A DNA stretch of 6,105 bases from Moraxella bovis (GCF_002014975.1 NZ_MUXV01000065.1:1-6105); one strand, 5' to 3'. Positions 1 to 6,105 are shown, counted from the first letter of the stretch. A program made the numbers and translations. The notes: generated by a model from the sequence alone, not told the origin.

Positions 1-25
1 TACTTTTTAGACCAGAGCCTAATAT

Positions 26-1540
26 TTAATAGCGTCTACGCCCACGTCTACTTCTTGATGGAATATAACCACTTTGGTTGTCTGAAGTAATATAAATAGT
101 GTTGTCTTTTTTTGGTTTACAGGACTCTATAAACTCATCAGATAAATTTTCTTTGGCAATATATTCTTGTAATTCTTTTTGTAATTTTGCTTTCTCTTGT
201 GGAGATTTTGCGTCTTCAATTTGTTCTAGTAAAGTGGTTACTACCCATTTTGTAGTTTCTGTGGTTGCGTATTCCACAACCAAACCAGTTGCGGTTAATA
301 TATTACCCATAATTTTAAATAATGATTTTATTAGTTTAAATGGCAATAGTAGTTTATTTATGAAAGATTTTTGGTTTTTCTCTTTAACTGGTTGCTTTGA
401 TTTTTTAATTTGTTTTTTGTTTTCATTGATAGTTTTATTAACCTTGGATAAGGTATTACGATTATTGCTATAAATCTCATCTTCAGTAAGTCTGATACAA
501 AGGTCTGCGTCCAATCCTTTATAATGCTTGATACTATCATCAGCACAAATCACTAAAGCTATGATTGAGTTACTGGCTACATGACGGTAGTGTATAACAA
601 TGATGTTGTCATCGCTATGTTTTAAGAAAAATAGATTTGCTTTAGGGTCTATCTTTTTTAAGAAATTCTCTACAAAGAAGTGATTTTCTTCTATATCATA
701 ATACTTATACCAATCTTGCCAAGTTACGAGTAACTTTCTTCTATTCAAATCTTGATAGACAAATTTTGTAACTTCTTGTTTAGGTTCAGATGAACTATCT
801 GTTATTGCTGGGATTTGGGGTTGATTAAAGTTAGCAAGCTTTGCAGTTAATATTGTAAAAATATCTTCTTTTTCTTCATAAAAATTTTCTATTGGAAAAG
901 GGATATAACCACCAGTAATACAACACTTTACACCATCAAGATGTATCTTGATGTCTGGACTGCTGGAGTTCTCTTCAATTATTATGTAATAATCATTAAC
1001 CATACCGTAGGACACATGATTTACAGTTAATGAAAAAGGTCTTAATACAGTATCTACAAAATCGTAATGAATGAATTTGTTTTGAATAAGTGGATTGTTT
1101 TGAATATTTGTTATTTTAAAATTAAACCAAAACCAATCAAAAGAAGTAACACTTATATTAGAATTAATAGTATTTATTACTTCTTTTGATTTGGTTAAAA
1201 AATCTTTATTGCTAAAACGAAAAACTTTACCAAAAATTTTTATAATATCATTTTGTCTTGATAAAAAATCCTGAAATCTCTCATAATCATTACCATTACC
1301 TACCATCTTAGCATAGCCATCAAGCTCAATAGGCAGTAACCAATTTTTATGTTGGTTTATTACCATAAAATCAACATAACGGTTCTTACCTGTGCTGTCT
1401 TTAAAATGGTACTGTGGTATGACATCAGTAGGTTGTAAGTTAGGTATCTTCATCAGAACCAAATCAACAAACTTCTCTTCATATCCTGCGATATGCTCAA
1501 GTTCTTTGTGATATTTGGCTTTCCATTGTTGCCAGTTCAT
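26..1540 (-). CDS. DUF559/Vsr-like PD-(D/E)XK nuclease-type protein with basic C-terminal tail
   Basis: This is a complete 504-residue protein. Residues about 40-125 follow the order seen in DUF559/Vsr-like endonucleases. A VDF strand carries D57, and then comes PIELDG with E72 and D74. A D/R-rich helix follows (about 85-100), and then the strand GKVFRFS (104-110) and the helix that closes such domains. E-x-D in place of E-x-K is usual in Vsr-like members. An N-terminal WQQW motif (3-6) recurs as WQDW (274-277). Residues 370-395 are Lys-rich, 392-440 are amphipathic to hydrophobic and could touch a membrane, and 443-463 are charged and helical. The protein ends RSRRGRRRY, which could bind nucleic acid. 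The start at 1540 has only a weak AGAG ribosome site 5 nt upstream but lies about 20 nt after a good promoter. The nuclease assignment is inferred from motif order; the middle and C-terminal parts are not recognised. It may be a phage accessory or defence gene. Confidence 0.85.
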   Translation of the reverse strand: MNWQQWKAKYHKELEHIAGYEEKFVDLVLMKIPNLQPTDVIPQYHFKDSTGKNRYVDFMVINQHKNWLLPIELDGYAKMVGNGNDYERFQDFLSRQNDIIKIFGKVFRFSNKDFLTKSKEVINTINSNISVTSFDWFWFNFKITNIQNNPLIQNKFIHYDFVDTVLRPFSLTVNHVSYGMVNDYYIIIEENSSSPDIKIHLDGVKCCITGGYIPFPIENFYEEKEDIFTILTAKLANFNQPQIPAITDSSSEPKQEVTKFVYQDLNRRKLLVTWQDWYKYYDIEENHFFVENFLKKIDPKANLFFLKHSDDNIIVIHYRHVASNSIIALVICADDSIKHYKGLDADLCIRLTEDEIYSNNRNTLSKVNKTINENKKQIKKSKQPVKEKNQKSFINKLLLPFKLIKSLFKIMGNILTATGLVVEYATTETTKWVVTTLLEQIEDAKSPQEKAKLQKELQEYIAKENLSDEFIESCKPKKDNTIYITSDNQSGYIPSRSRRGRRRY

Positions 1541-1567
1541 AGAAGCTCTGTGCTGTTAAATTGGCTT

Positions 1568-1596
1568 AAAATAACCGCTAAGTTACTACTTGTCAA
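1568..1596 (-). promoter_or_regulatory. Sigma70-type promoter for the nuclease-like gene
   Basis: Reading the minus strand, a perfect TTGACA (1596-1591) is followed after 17 bp by TATTTT (1573-1568, four of six consensus bases). Transcription would start near 1561, giving a leader of about 20 nt before the ATG at 1540. The -35 box lies inside one arm of a 12-bp inverted repeat, so a regulator bound there would block this promoter. Confidence 0.6.
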
Positions 1597-1643
1597 ATAC
1601 ATTAGAAAAATACTGACTATTTTTAGAATAAATTTGACAAGTA
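1587..1643. repeat. Perfect 12-bp inverted repeat holding two -35 boxes
   Basis: The arms are TACTTGTCAAAT (1587-1598) and ATTTGACAAGTA (1632-1643), separated by 33 bp. Each arm contains a TTGACA box pointing outward, and each 11-mer ATTTGACAAGT is itself nearly dyad-symmetric (ATTTG-A-CAAGT, 4 of 5 pairs). This fits a pair of operators overlapping two divergent promoters. The identity outside the six -35 bases is the reason to suspect a protein-binding site rather than two promoters alone. Confidence 0.6.
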
Positions 1644-1661
1644 TAAACTCTGTGATATGCT
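1634..1661 (+). promoter_or_regulatory. Outward plus-strand promoter with extended -10
   Basis: A perfect TTGACA (1634-1639), a 16-bp spacer and TATGCT (1656-1661) preceded by TG at 1653-1654 form an extended -10 promoter. Transcription would begin near 1668 and run toward the hairpin at 1691 and then antisense to the end of the small minus-strand gene. No plausible plus-strand reading frame with a ribosome site follows, so the product, if any, would be a non-coding or antisense RNA. Confidence 0.45.
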
Positions 1662-1690
1662 TTTATAAATAATTAAAATCCACTCATAAA

Positions 1691-1705
1691 GGTGCGGAAC
1701 GCACC
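1691..1705 (-). terminator. GGTGCG/CGCACC hairpin, possible terminator of the small minus-strand gene
   Basis: GGTGCG and CGCACC pair around a GAA loop (TTC on the minus strand). On the minus strand the stem is followed by TTTAT, a short U run, about 40 nt after the stop of the 116-residue gene. This would make a modest Rho-independent terminator. The core GTGCGGAACGCAC is repeated at 2156-2168 upstream of the same gene, where no terminator is expected in that direction, so it may instead be a dispersed hairpin repeat. Confidence 0.45.
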
Positions 1706-1712
1706 CTTAGAG

Positions 1713-1747
1713 TAAATTAATTAATTAGTTAATTACTTAATTAATTA
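1713..1747. repeat. TTAATTAA-rich near-palindromic tract
   Basis: Almost pure A/T, built from overlapping TTAATTAA units. Ten-base arms TAATTAATTA (1718-1727 and 1738-1747) flank a 10-bp centre. It overlaps the stop codon of the small minus-strand gene and carries TAA stops in several frames on both strands. It could melt or extrude easily; no specific role is visible. Confidence 0.5.
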
Positions 1748-2095
1748 CCAAGCAAACTTGCCTAGCACAATGCCATAGACTTCAAGCCATGCTTGAGCAG
1801 GGTAACTGTTAATCTGCAAACCATTAACCGTTTCTTTTTCAATTTCAATATTTCTATCAAGACACCATTTGCGAAGTGGTTTCCAGTCATATTGTTCCAA
1901 TGTCCAAAAACTTACTGCTGTTGTTGAAGCAGTTTCCCAAGCACTTGCCATTTTCTTTTCTTGGTTTTCATCTACTGCCAAGGTAGGTGTCTGTGTCTGT
2001 GTCTCTTTGTGTGAAGTTAGTGTGTTAATAACTGCTTTAGTAACGTTAGCTACCAAATCATTTAGTTGGTTTTCTGTTAGTGTAAAAGTAGTCAT
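1745..2095 (-). CDS. Small protein, possible helix-turn-helix regulator
   Basis: This is a 116-residue protein starting MTTFTLTENQ. I chose the ATG at 2095 because AAGGA lies 7 nt upstream; a longer in-frame reading to 2170 would translate through that ribosome site and the hairpin repeat. Residues 1-30 form a likely helix and 30-50 a polar Thr/Gln linker. The C-terminal half (about 62-113) is rich in Trp: WTLEQYDWKPLRKWC, then a turn around VNGLQINSYPAQAW. The order 'LRKWC...I...K......INSYPAQAWLE' recalls excisionase or MerR-type winged-helix DNA binders, but no diagnostic motif is present and the resemblance is weak. Its position, divergent from the large phage gene with a palindrome between them, fits a local regulator. 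This is inference; the family is not recognised. Confidence 0.8.
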   Translation of the reverse strand: MTTFTLTENQLNDLVANVTKAVINTLTSHKETQTQTPTLAVDENQEKKMASAWETASTTAVSFWTLEQYDWKPLRKWCLDRNIEIEKETVNGLQINSYPAQAWLEVYGIVLGKFAW

Positions 2096-2102
2096 AAGGG
2101 TT

Positions 2103-2107
2103 TCCTT
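2103..2107 (-). promoter_or_regulatory. Ribosome binding site deciding the start of the small gene
   Basis: AAGGA on the minus strand ends 7 nt before the ATG at 2095-2093. It is the best Shine-Dalgarno in the window and argues that the 25 extra N-terminal codons of the longer open frame are not translated as part of this protein. Confidence 0.75.
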
Positions 2108-2134
2108 AAAAAGTAATTGATTGATATTAGAGTT

Positions 2135-2147
2135 GTTGTAATACAAC
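2135..2147. promoter_or_regulatory. GTTGTA-A-TACAAC palindrome, candidate operator
   Basis: A perfect 6-bp dyad around one central base lies between the divergent starts at 2095 (minus) and 2245 (plus). On the minus strand it sits just upstream of a TAATAT sequence (2129-2124) that could be the -10 of the small gene; no good -35 accompanies it. The position suits an operator for a dimeric regulator, perhaps the 116-residue protein itself, but binding is not shown. Confidence 0.35.
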
Positions 2148-2155
2148 CCACCAAC

Positions 2156-2168
2156 GTGCGGAACGCAC
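2156..2168. repeat. Second copy of the GTGCGGAACGCAC hairpin
   Basis: It is identical over 13 bases, and in the same orientation, to the core of the hairpin at 1692-1704. The two copies bracket the 116-residue gene. Five base pairs (GTGCG/CGCAC) close on a GAA loop. In the plus direction no U run follows, so terminator function is unlikely here. Confidence 0.6.
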
Positions 2169-2208
2169 ACACAAGAAACTAAATTAGTTATCTCTTTATC
2201 AAGCCAAA

Positions 2209-2214
2209 TATAAT
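2209..2214 (+). promoter_or_regulatory. TATAAT -10 box upstream of the large phage gene
   Basis: A perfect TATAAT lies 30 bp before the ATG at 2245, so transcription would start near 2221 with a leader of about 24 nt. No good -35 is found 16-18 bp upstream, which suggests a weak or activator-dependent promoter. AGAGAG (2232-2237), 7 nt before the ATG, can serve as a modest ribosome site. Confidence 0.4.
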
Positions 2215-2244
2215 TAAGTTTTGGTTTTGATAGAGAGATTTTTT

Positions 2245-5200
2245 ATGTCTAACTTTGATAATTGGGAAAAATACGCTAAAGCTCGTGAGAAAGTTACATC
2301 ACGGGGTGCAGAAGCCTTAACCAACGTACGAACAAAAGGCAGTATTGCTTTTGAACGTATCACAGGTAAAACTATTGAACAATTTCAGCAAGAACAAAGA
2401 CAAAACAGAGTACCTACTGTTGCGGAATTAGCCAGTCAATACCACGACCCTAGTTTAAACCACATAAAAACGTTTAATGATGAACTGAGCTTAAACCAAG
2501 GGAAAAACCCAAGTAATGACACACTGACATCACTTCAAATTGGTTTAAATAACACTGCAAGGAGTGTAACTCAATACGGTGCTGAGAGACTGACTGATAT
2601 GTTCTCAACAGGGAAAATTTTTCCTGAGTTTGAGATTGGGGGTGTAACACTCAATCAAGGAAATAACAAAATACCAGTTGCAGTAAATACTATGGTTAAA
2701 AAAGCTGTAGTAGGAGTAAATGATTTTTATAGTGATAAGTTTGATGTTAATGCACTTGAAACATTAAAAAACTCTGACAGTCCTTTTAATCGTGGTGTAG
2801 CTAAGGTTATTCTTGGAGAATCTGCTGATTTAAATGCTGTACATGATTGGGTTGATAATGTAGGTGGTTTTGAAGAAAGAAATCAAAGATTATTTGATGG
2901 CTACAGTAATCAAGCCCAACAAGCTATTTTAGGTACAGAAGAAGCCATTGCTAATATTGATACAGGCAATCAATTCAAAGATGCGTGGGGAGCAGTTAAG
3001 ACCAGTTTATCTAATCCAAAGTATTTATATCACATGGGGGTGCAAAGTGTACCTATGATGATTGCTTCTGCTATAACAAAGAAACCCTTGGTTACTTCAG
3101 CTTTCTTGGAGGGTACAGCAAGTCAAGAACAGCTTAGACAGTTGGCAGTGGAAGAGGGTTTGGATTTAAACGATAAGAAAGTACAGCAATATTTAAACCA
3201 AGCAGGTTTAAGTGCGTTATTGATTACTTATGGCTTTGGGCGTGTTGCAAGTAAAGTAGGTGCAAGTAATGTTGATACTCTAACCAAAGGAAGTGGTGTA
3301 AGAAGTAAAACAGCAGGTGTATTACTAGATACAACCGAAGAGATGTTTTTGGTAGGAAGTGAGACAGGATATTCTAATGCAATGCTTGGTAAAAACCTTA
3401 CCGATGGTATAGGTAGAGATATAGGTCAAGCAGGTGCAATAGGCGGTACAGTTTCTGGTGTATTTAGTGCTGCTGGTTTAGGTTTTGATGCTACTAAACA
3501 AGCCACACAAACTGCCACAAGTAAAGCAACCAATACCATTAAACAAAAGCTCTTTACACCACATGAAGAGCTTATCAATCCTGACTCTAAAAAATACAAT
3601 CCTACAACAGCTTATGTCAATGCAGTAGCTGAGCTTAACCGTGCAGATACTGATGAAGCCAAACAAGTAGCTCAAACCAAGATAAATGAAGCTACTAACA
3701 GCGTTATGTCTGTATTAGATGGCTTTGATACCAAGATAGCTAATACTACCAACCAAGATGAAATAGACAACCTAACTGCTCAGAAACAGTCATACATTGA
3801 TACCTACGTTACACCACTTCAAAATACCATTCAAAGTGTTAAGGACAATGCTGTAGATGTACATTCTGATGAGTTCTATCTAAATCTTATTGGTAGTGTA
3901 TCTAAACGTGTAAATCCTGTGGTGGATATATCACAGGTAGATACCGATGTGATTAATCAAAACCAAGCTACAAATATCACAGAACCAACTCAATCACAAC
4001 CTACATCAGAGCAAGTGAGTATGAAATTAGGTGGTAAGACTTATACTGCCATACTCAAAAATGATGGTGATGGTCAAGGGGAGTATTTTGAAGTAAATAC
4101 TAAAAATGGTAAAACCAAATACTATCACTACAATGAAGCCAATCCTAATGAGATTGTGAAATTTGGCAATAAAGAAGTACATAAAGACGCTGTAAGCTCT
4201 CTACAAGCTCTTTCAAATGCTTATCAAAAGCAATTTAAACAACCTTTAACCTTGGTTTCTGGATTTAGAAGTTATGACTATCAGCAAAATAAAAATCTAG
4301 CAGGTAAGTTAAGTAAACGTACAGCAGAAGATGTATTTACTTCTAATGCTTGGGTAGGTGGTAGTAAACACCATACTGGTTTGGCTTTTGATTTTCTATC
4401 CACCAATCCCAATGATTTTAAAAAAGGTGGTAGATTTTATAAGCAAGGAGAGTGGTTAGCACAAAATGCTGAGAAGTTTGGCTTATCTTTAAGTTACCCC
4501 AAAGATAACAAAGGCAATGTCATGTATGAGGCATGGGAATTTGTTTATCAAGGTACTGATAGAGCTAAGCAATTACTAACTCCCAAAGGGGCTAATGTAA
4601 TAACCAAATCAACATCACAAAAGCAAAACCAAACTATACATGCTTCACATGGTTTTACCGATACCAAAGTAAGAAGTGTCAAAGACATCAATCACAAATT
4701 TAGAATGCCTTTTCATAATGTAAATAAATCAGGAGGTAATAGTTTATTCTCTGGTGGTGTTGTTAAAGGTGATACCCTTGGTTTCATGGCATTGTTAGAT
4801 AAAGACGATGAAATCTTTAATGCTTCTGTTGGTTTCACTTCAATCACAGGAGGTAGACATAAAAAGATAACAGGTAATTCTCACGGCAATGGTTATAAGA
4901 TTGACCTTGATTTAAAAAATGGTGATGATGTAGAAACCTATGCTCGCATAGGTCAGCGTGTGGCTGACTTAGCCAAACAACACGGCTATATCGTACAGGT
5001 CAATGCTGAGAAAGCAGGTTGGGGTAACATTGGTAAACGGGGTGATGTAAACTTTATCAATGGTGGCGGTAGTCATCTTGATATTACTGTGGTTGGTCGT
5101 GTAGGTAGCGGACAAGGTGGTGTAGTAAAGCAATCTCAACCGATAAATACAGGTAATTTTTCAATCAACAATAAGGAGCTAACTAAGAGTAATCTTATGC

Positions 5201-6105
5201 TTGGTACTTATTCTGCTTTTGTTAAGGCAGGATTTACCGATGGACAAGCTAGGTATCTGATTGGAGAAGTAAACCGTGAGAATGAGTTTGCTATCAGATA
5301 CTTATTTGGTACGCATGGAGACAAAGGTAATAATAAAACCAATCTTGGTTTTGTCAGTTGGCAAGGTACAAGAAAAGATAAGCTAGTGTCTTACTTAAAT
5401 CAGCAAGTTATTAAAGCAACACATAGTAGCATCCCACAGACACAAGAGTCATTGGATGCTATGGCTAGATTTCTTATGGCTGAGATTAAGCAAGGAGACA
5501 TTACTTATAAAAAATATAAAGGCACTAGCTATGCTTCACCTAACTTCTTAAATGAGCCTAACCCTGATAGAAATGACCACAAGTGGGGACATTCTATTAT
5601 TGGTTGGGCTTATGGGCAAACCAAACTAGCCACAGGTGCTAAATTTAACAGTAAAGACCATGAAGCTAAACTTTTTGCAGGTACAAACCGCATTAATGAA
5701 TTGTTAGGTAGTAATATGACAAGCTCACCCATTAATAGTGAGCAGAGCATGAACCAACCTACTCAAACTCAACAAGATGAGTTATCTTCACAAGCACTAA
5801 GTCTAATCCGTGAATTAGAGGAAACCAATGGTGATAACACCAAGCGTATTCAAGAGCTACAAGATGAGCTAACTGCTGTTCAAGAGCAACTGGCTAATAT
5901 TAATCAATCAGAACAATCAAACGTTACTGAACAAACCACAGAGCAAGTACAGACAGAACCAGAAGCTAATGGCTTAGATGAACAAGTCATTGCTGATGTC
6001 CGTGCCAATCAGTTGGCTAACATTACCAGACGTTTCTCTCAGAGAGTGATTGAATCAGACGCTGACTATTCTAGAGCATTAACAGAAATTGGCAGTGGTT
6101 CAAAA
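2245..6105 (+). CDS. Large phage virion/ejection-type protein with tandem peptidoglycan-hydrolase domains (3' end outside window)
   Basis: This is an open frame of 1287 codons with no stop, cut by the window end. The ATG at 2245 is the first after an in-frame TAA at 2215. Residues 1-250 are polar and helical. Residues 265-290, 319-336 and 393-415 are hydrophobic or Gly/Ala-rich, as in phage internal or ejection proteins; 450-545 are helical and 573-592 form a Gln/Thr linker. Residues ~645-775 match VanY/M15B carboxypeptidases: SGFRSY (672-677), SKHHTGLAFD (707-716, zinc ligands H709 and D716) and EAWEF (762-766), where Glu replaces the usual His ligand. Residues ~800-955 look like a second M15/LAS metallopeptidase: HGNGYKID (H880, D887) and SHLDI (H944). 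Residues ~980-1155 resemble phage-tail lysozyme, with EVNREN (E1008/E1012 catalytic candidates) and GFVSWQGTR (1035-1043). A coiled coil follows (~1177-1220). It probably cuts the cell wall during DNA entry; an alternative is a polyvalent protein of a plasmid or prophage. Confidence 0.93.
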   Translation, partial: MSNFDNWEKYAKAREKVTSRGAEALTNVRTKGSIAFERITGKTIEQFQQEQRQNRVPTVAELASQYHDPSLNHIKTFNDELSLNQGKNPSNDTLTSLQIGLNNTARSVTQYGAERLTDMFSTGKIFPEFEIGGVTLNQGNNKIPVAVNTMVKKAVVGVNDFYSDKFDVNALETLKNSDSPFNRGVAKVILGESADLNAVHDWVDNVGGFEERNQRLFDGYSNQAQQAILGTEEAIANIDTGNQFKDAWGAVKTSLSNPKYLYHMGVQSVPMMIASAITKKPLVTSAFLEGTASQEQLRQLAVEEGLDLNDKKVQQYLNQAGLSALLITYGFGRVASKVGASNVDTLTKGSGVRSKTAGVLLDTTEEMFLVGSETGYSNAMLGKNLTDGIGRDIGQAGAIGGTVSGVFSAAGLGFDATKQATQTATSKATNTIKQKLFTPHEELINPDSKKYNPTTAYVNAVAELNRADTDEAKQVAQTKINEATNSVMSVLDGFDTKIANTTNQDEIDNLTAQKQSYIDTYVTPLQNTIQSVKDNAVDVHSDEFYLNLIGSVSKRVNPVVDISQVDTDVINQNQATNITEPTQSQPTSEQVSMKLGGKTYTAILKNDGDGQGEYFEVNTKNGKTKYYHYNEANPNEIVKFGNKEVHKDAVSSLQALSNAYQKQFKQPLTLVSGFRSYDYQQNKNLAGKLSKRTAEDVFTSNAWVGGSKHHTGLAFDFLSTNPNDFKKGGRFYKQGEWLAQNAEKFGLSLSYPKDNKGNVMYEAWEFVYQGTDRAKQLLTPKGANVITKSTSQKQNQTIHASHGFTDTKVRSVKDINHKFRMPFHNVNKSGGNSLFSGGVVKGDTLGFMALLDKDDEIFNASVGFTSITGGRHKKITGNSHGNGYKIDLDLKNGDDVETYARIGQRVADLAKQHGYIVQVNAEKAGWGNIGKRGDVNFINGGGSHLDITVVGRVGSGQGGVVKQSQPINTGNFSINNKELTKSNLMLGTYSAFVKAGFTDGQARYLIGEVNRENEFAIRYLFGTHGDKGNNKTNLGFVSWQGTRKDKLVSYLNQQVIKATHSSIPQTQESLDAMARFLMAEIKQGDITYKKYKGTSYASPNFLNEPNPDRNDHKWGHSIIGWAYGQTKLATGAKFNSKDHEAKLFAGTNRINELLGSNMTSSPINSEQSMNQPTQTQQDELSSQALSLIRELEETNGDNTKRIQELQDELTAVQEQLANINQSEQSNVTEQTTEQVQTEPEANGLDEQVIADVRANQLANITRRFSQRVIESDADYSRALTEIGSGSK

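Noticed and set aside
99..473. Open frame of 124 codons on the plus strand
   Set aside because: It lies wholly opposite the nuclease-like gene, has low-complexity Ser/Phe/Leu-rich translation typical of an antisense shadow, and has no ribosome site.
358..546. Open frame of 62 codons on the minus strand
   Set aside because: It overlaps the nuclease-like gene in another frame on the same strand, and its translation shows no domain.
1587..1643. The 12-bp inverted repeat as ends of an insertion sequence
   Set aside because: Only 33 bp lie between the arms, there is no transposase or target-site duplication, and each arm contains a well-placed -35 box, so a control region is the better reading.
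1869..2120. Open frame of 83 codons on the plus strand
   Set aside because: It is antisense to the 116-residue gene, which has a clear ribosome site and a more protein-like composition. The Cys/Val/Ser-rich translation is a shadow.
1691..2168. The two hairpins as DNA uptake sequences
   Set aside because: They contain GTGCGG, which recalls the Pasteurellaceae uptake core AAGTGCGGT, but the full 9-base core is absent from both copies, and the palindromic form points to a hairpin repeat instead.
2096..2170. N-terminal extension of the small protein to an ATG at 2170
   Set aside because: The extra 25 codons run through the hairpin repeat, the palindrome and the AAGGA ribosome site of the internal ATG at 2095.
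3478..3675. Open frame of 65 codons on the minus strand
   Set aside because: It is antisense within the large plus-strand gene; the Cys/Phe-rich translation is typical of a shadow.

Overview
The window is AT-rich (roughly 37-38% G+C by eye) and looks like part of a prophage or phage genome of a Gram-negative bacterium. The codon use, the strong sigma70-type promoter boxes and the type of phage protein suggest a low-G+C gammaproteobacterium, possibly Moraxellaceae. That placement is a weak inference, because no chromosomal marker gene is present. I found no rRNA, tRNA, CRISPR array or transposase.

Layout: (1) positions 26-1540, minus strand: a 504-residue protein with an N-terminal domain resembling DUF559/Vsr-type PD-(D/E)XK nucleases, a partial internal duplication, an amphipathic or hydrophobic C-terminal stretch and a very basic tail. 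(2) 1541-1744: a compact regulatory region. It holds two face-away promoters whose TTGACA boxes lie inside the arms of a perfect 12-bp inverted repeat, then a GTGCG-GAA-CGCAC hairpin and a TTAATTAA-rich tract. (3) 1745-2095, minus strand: a small protein of 116 residues with a possible helix-turn-helix, started by a clear Shine-Dalgarno. (4) 2096-2244: a divergent intergenic region with a GTTGTA-A-TACAAC palindrome, a second copy of the GTGCGGAACGCAC hairpin and a TATAAT box. (5) 2245 to the window end, plus strand: one uninterrupted reading frame of 1287 codons with no stop, so the gene continues past the window.

The large open frame is the centre of interest. Its N-terminal ~450 residues look like a phage structural or ejection protein, with Gly/Ala-rich hydrophobic stretches. 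Three consecutive regions then resemble peptidoglycan-degrading enzymes: a VanY/M15B-like carboxypeptidase (one zinc ligand changed from His to Glu), a second divergent M15/LAS-like metallopeptidase, and a lysozyme-like domain of the phage-tail type. A Gln-rich linker and a coiled coil follow. The simplest reading is a virion-associated protein that opens the cell wall during DNA entry.

The two minus-strand genes read away from the large gene. The small one may be a regulator of the divergent region. The nuclease-like gene has its own promoter and looks like an accessory (moron-type) gene. No functional link between the three genes can be proved from sequence alone.
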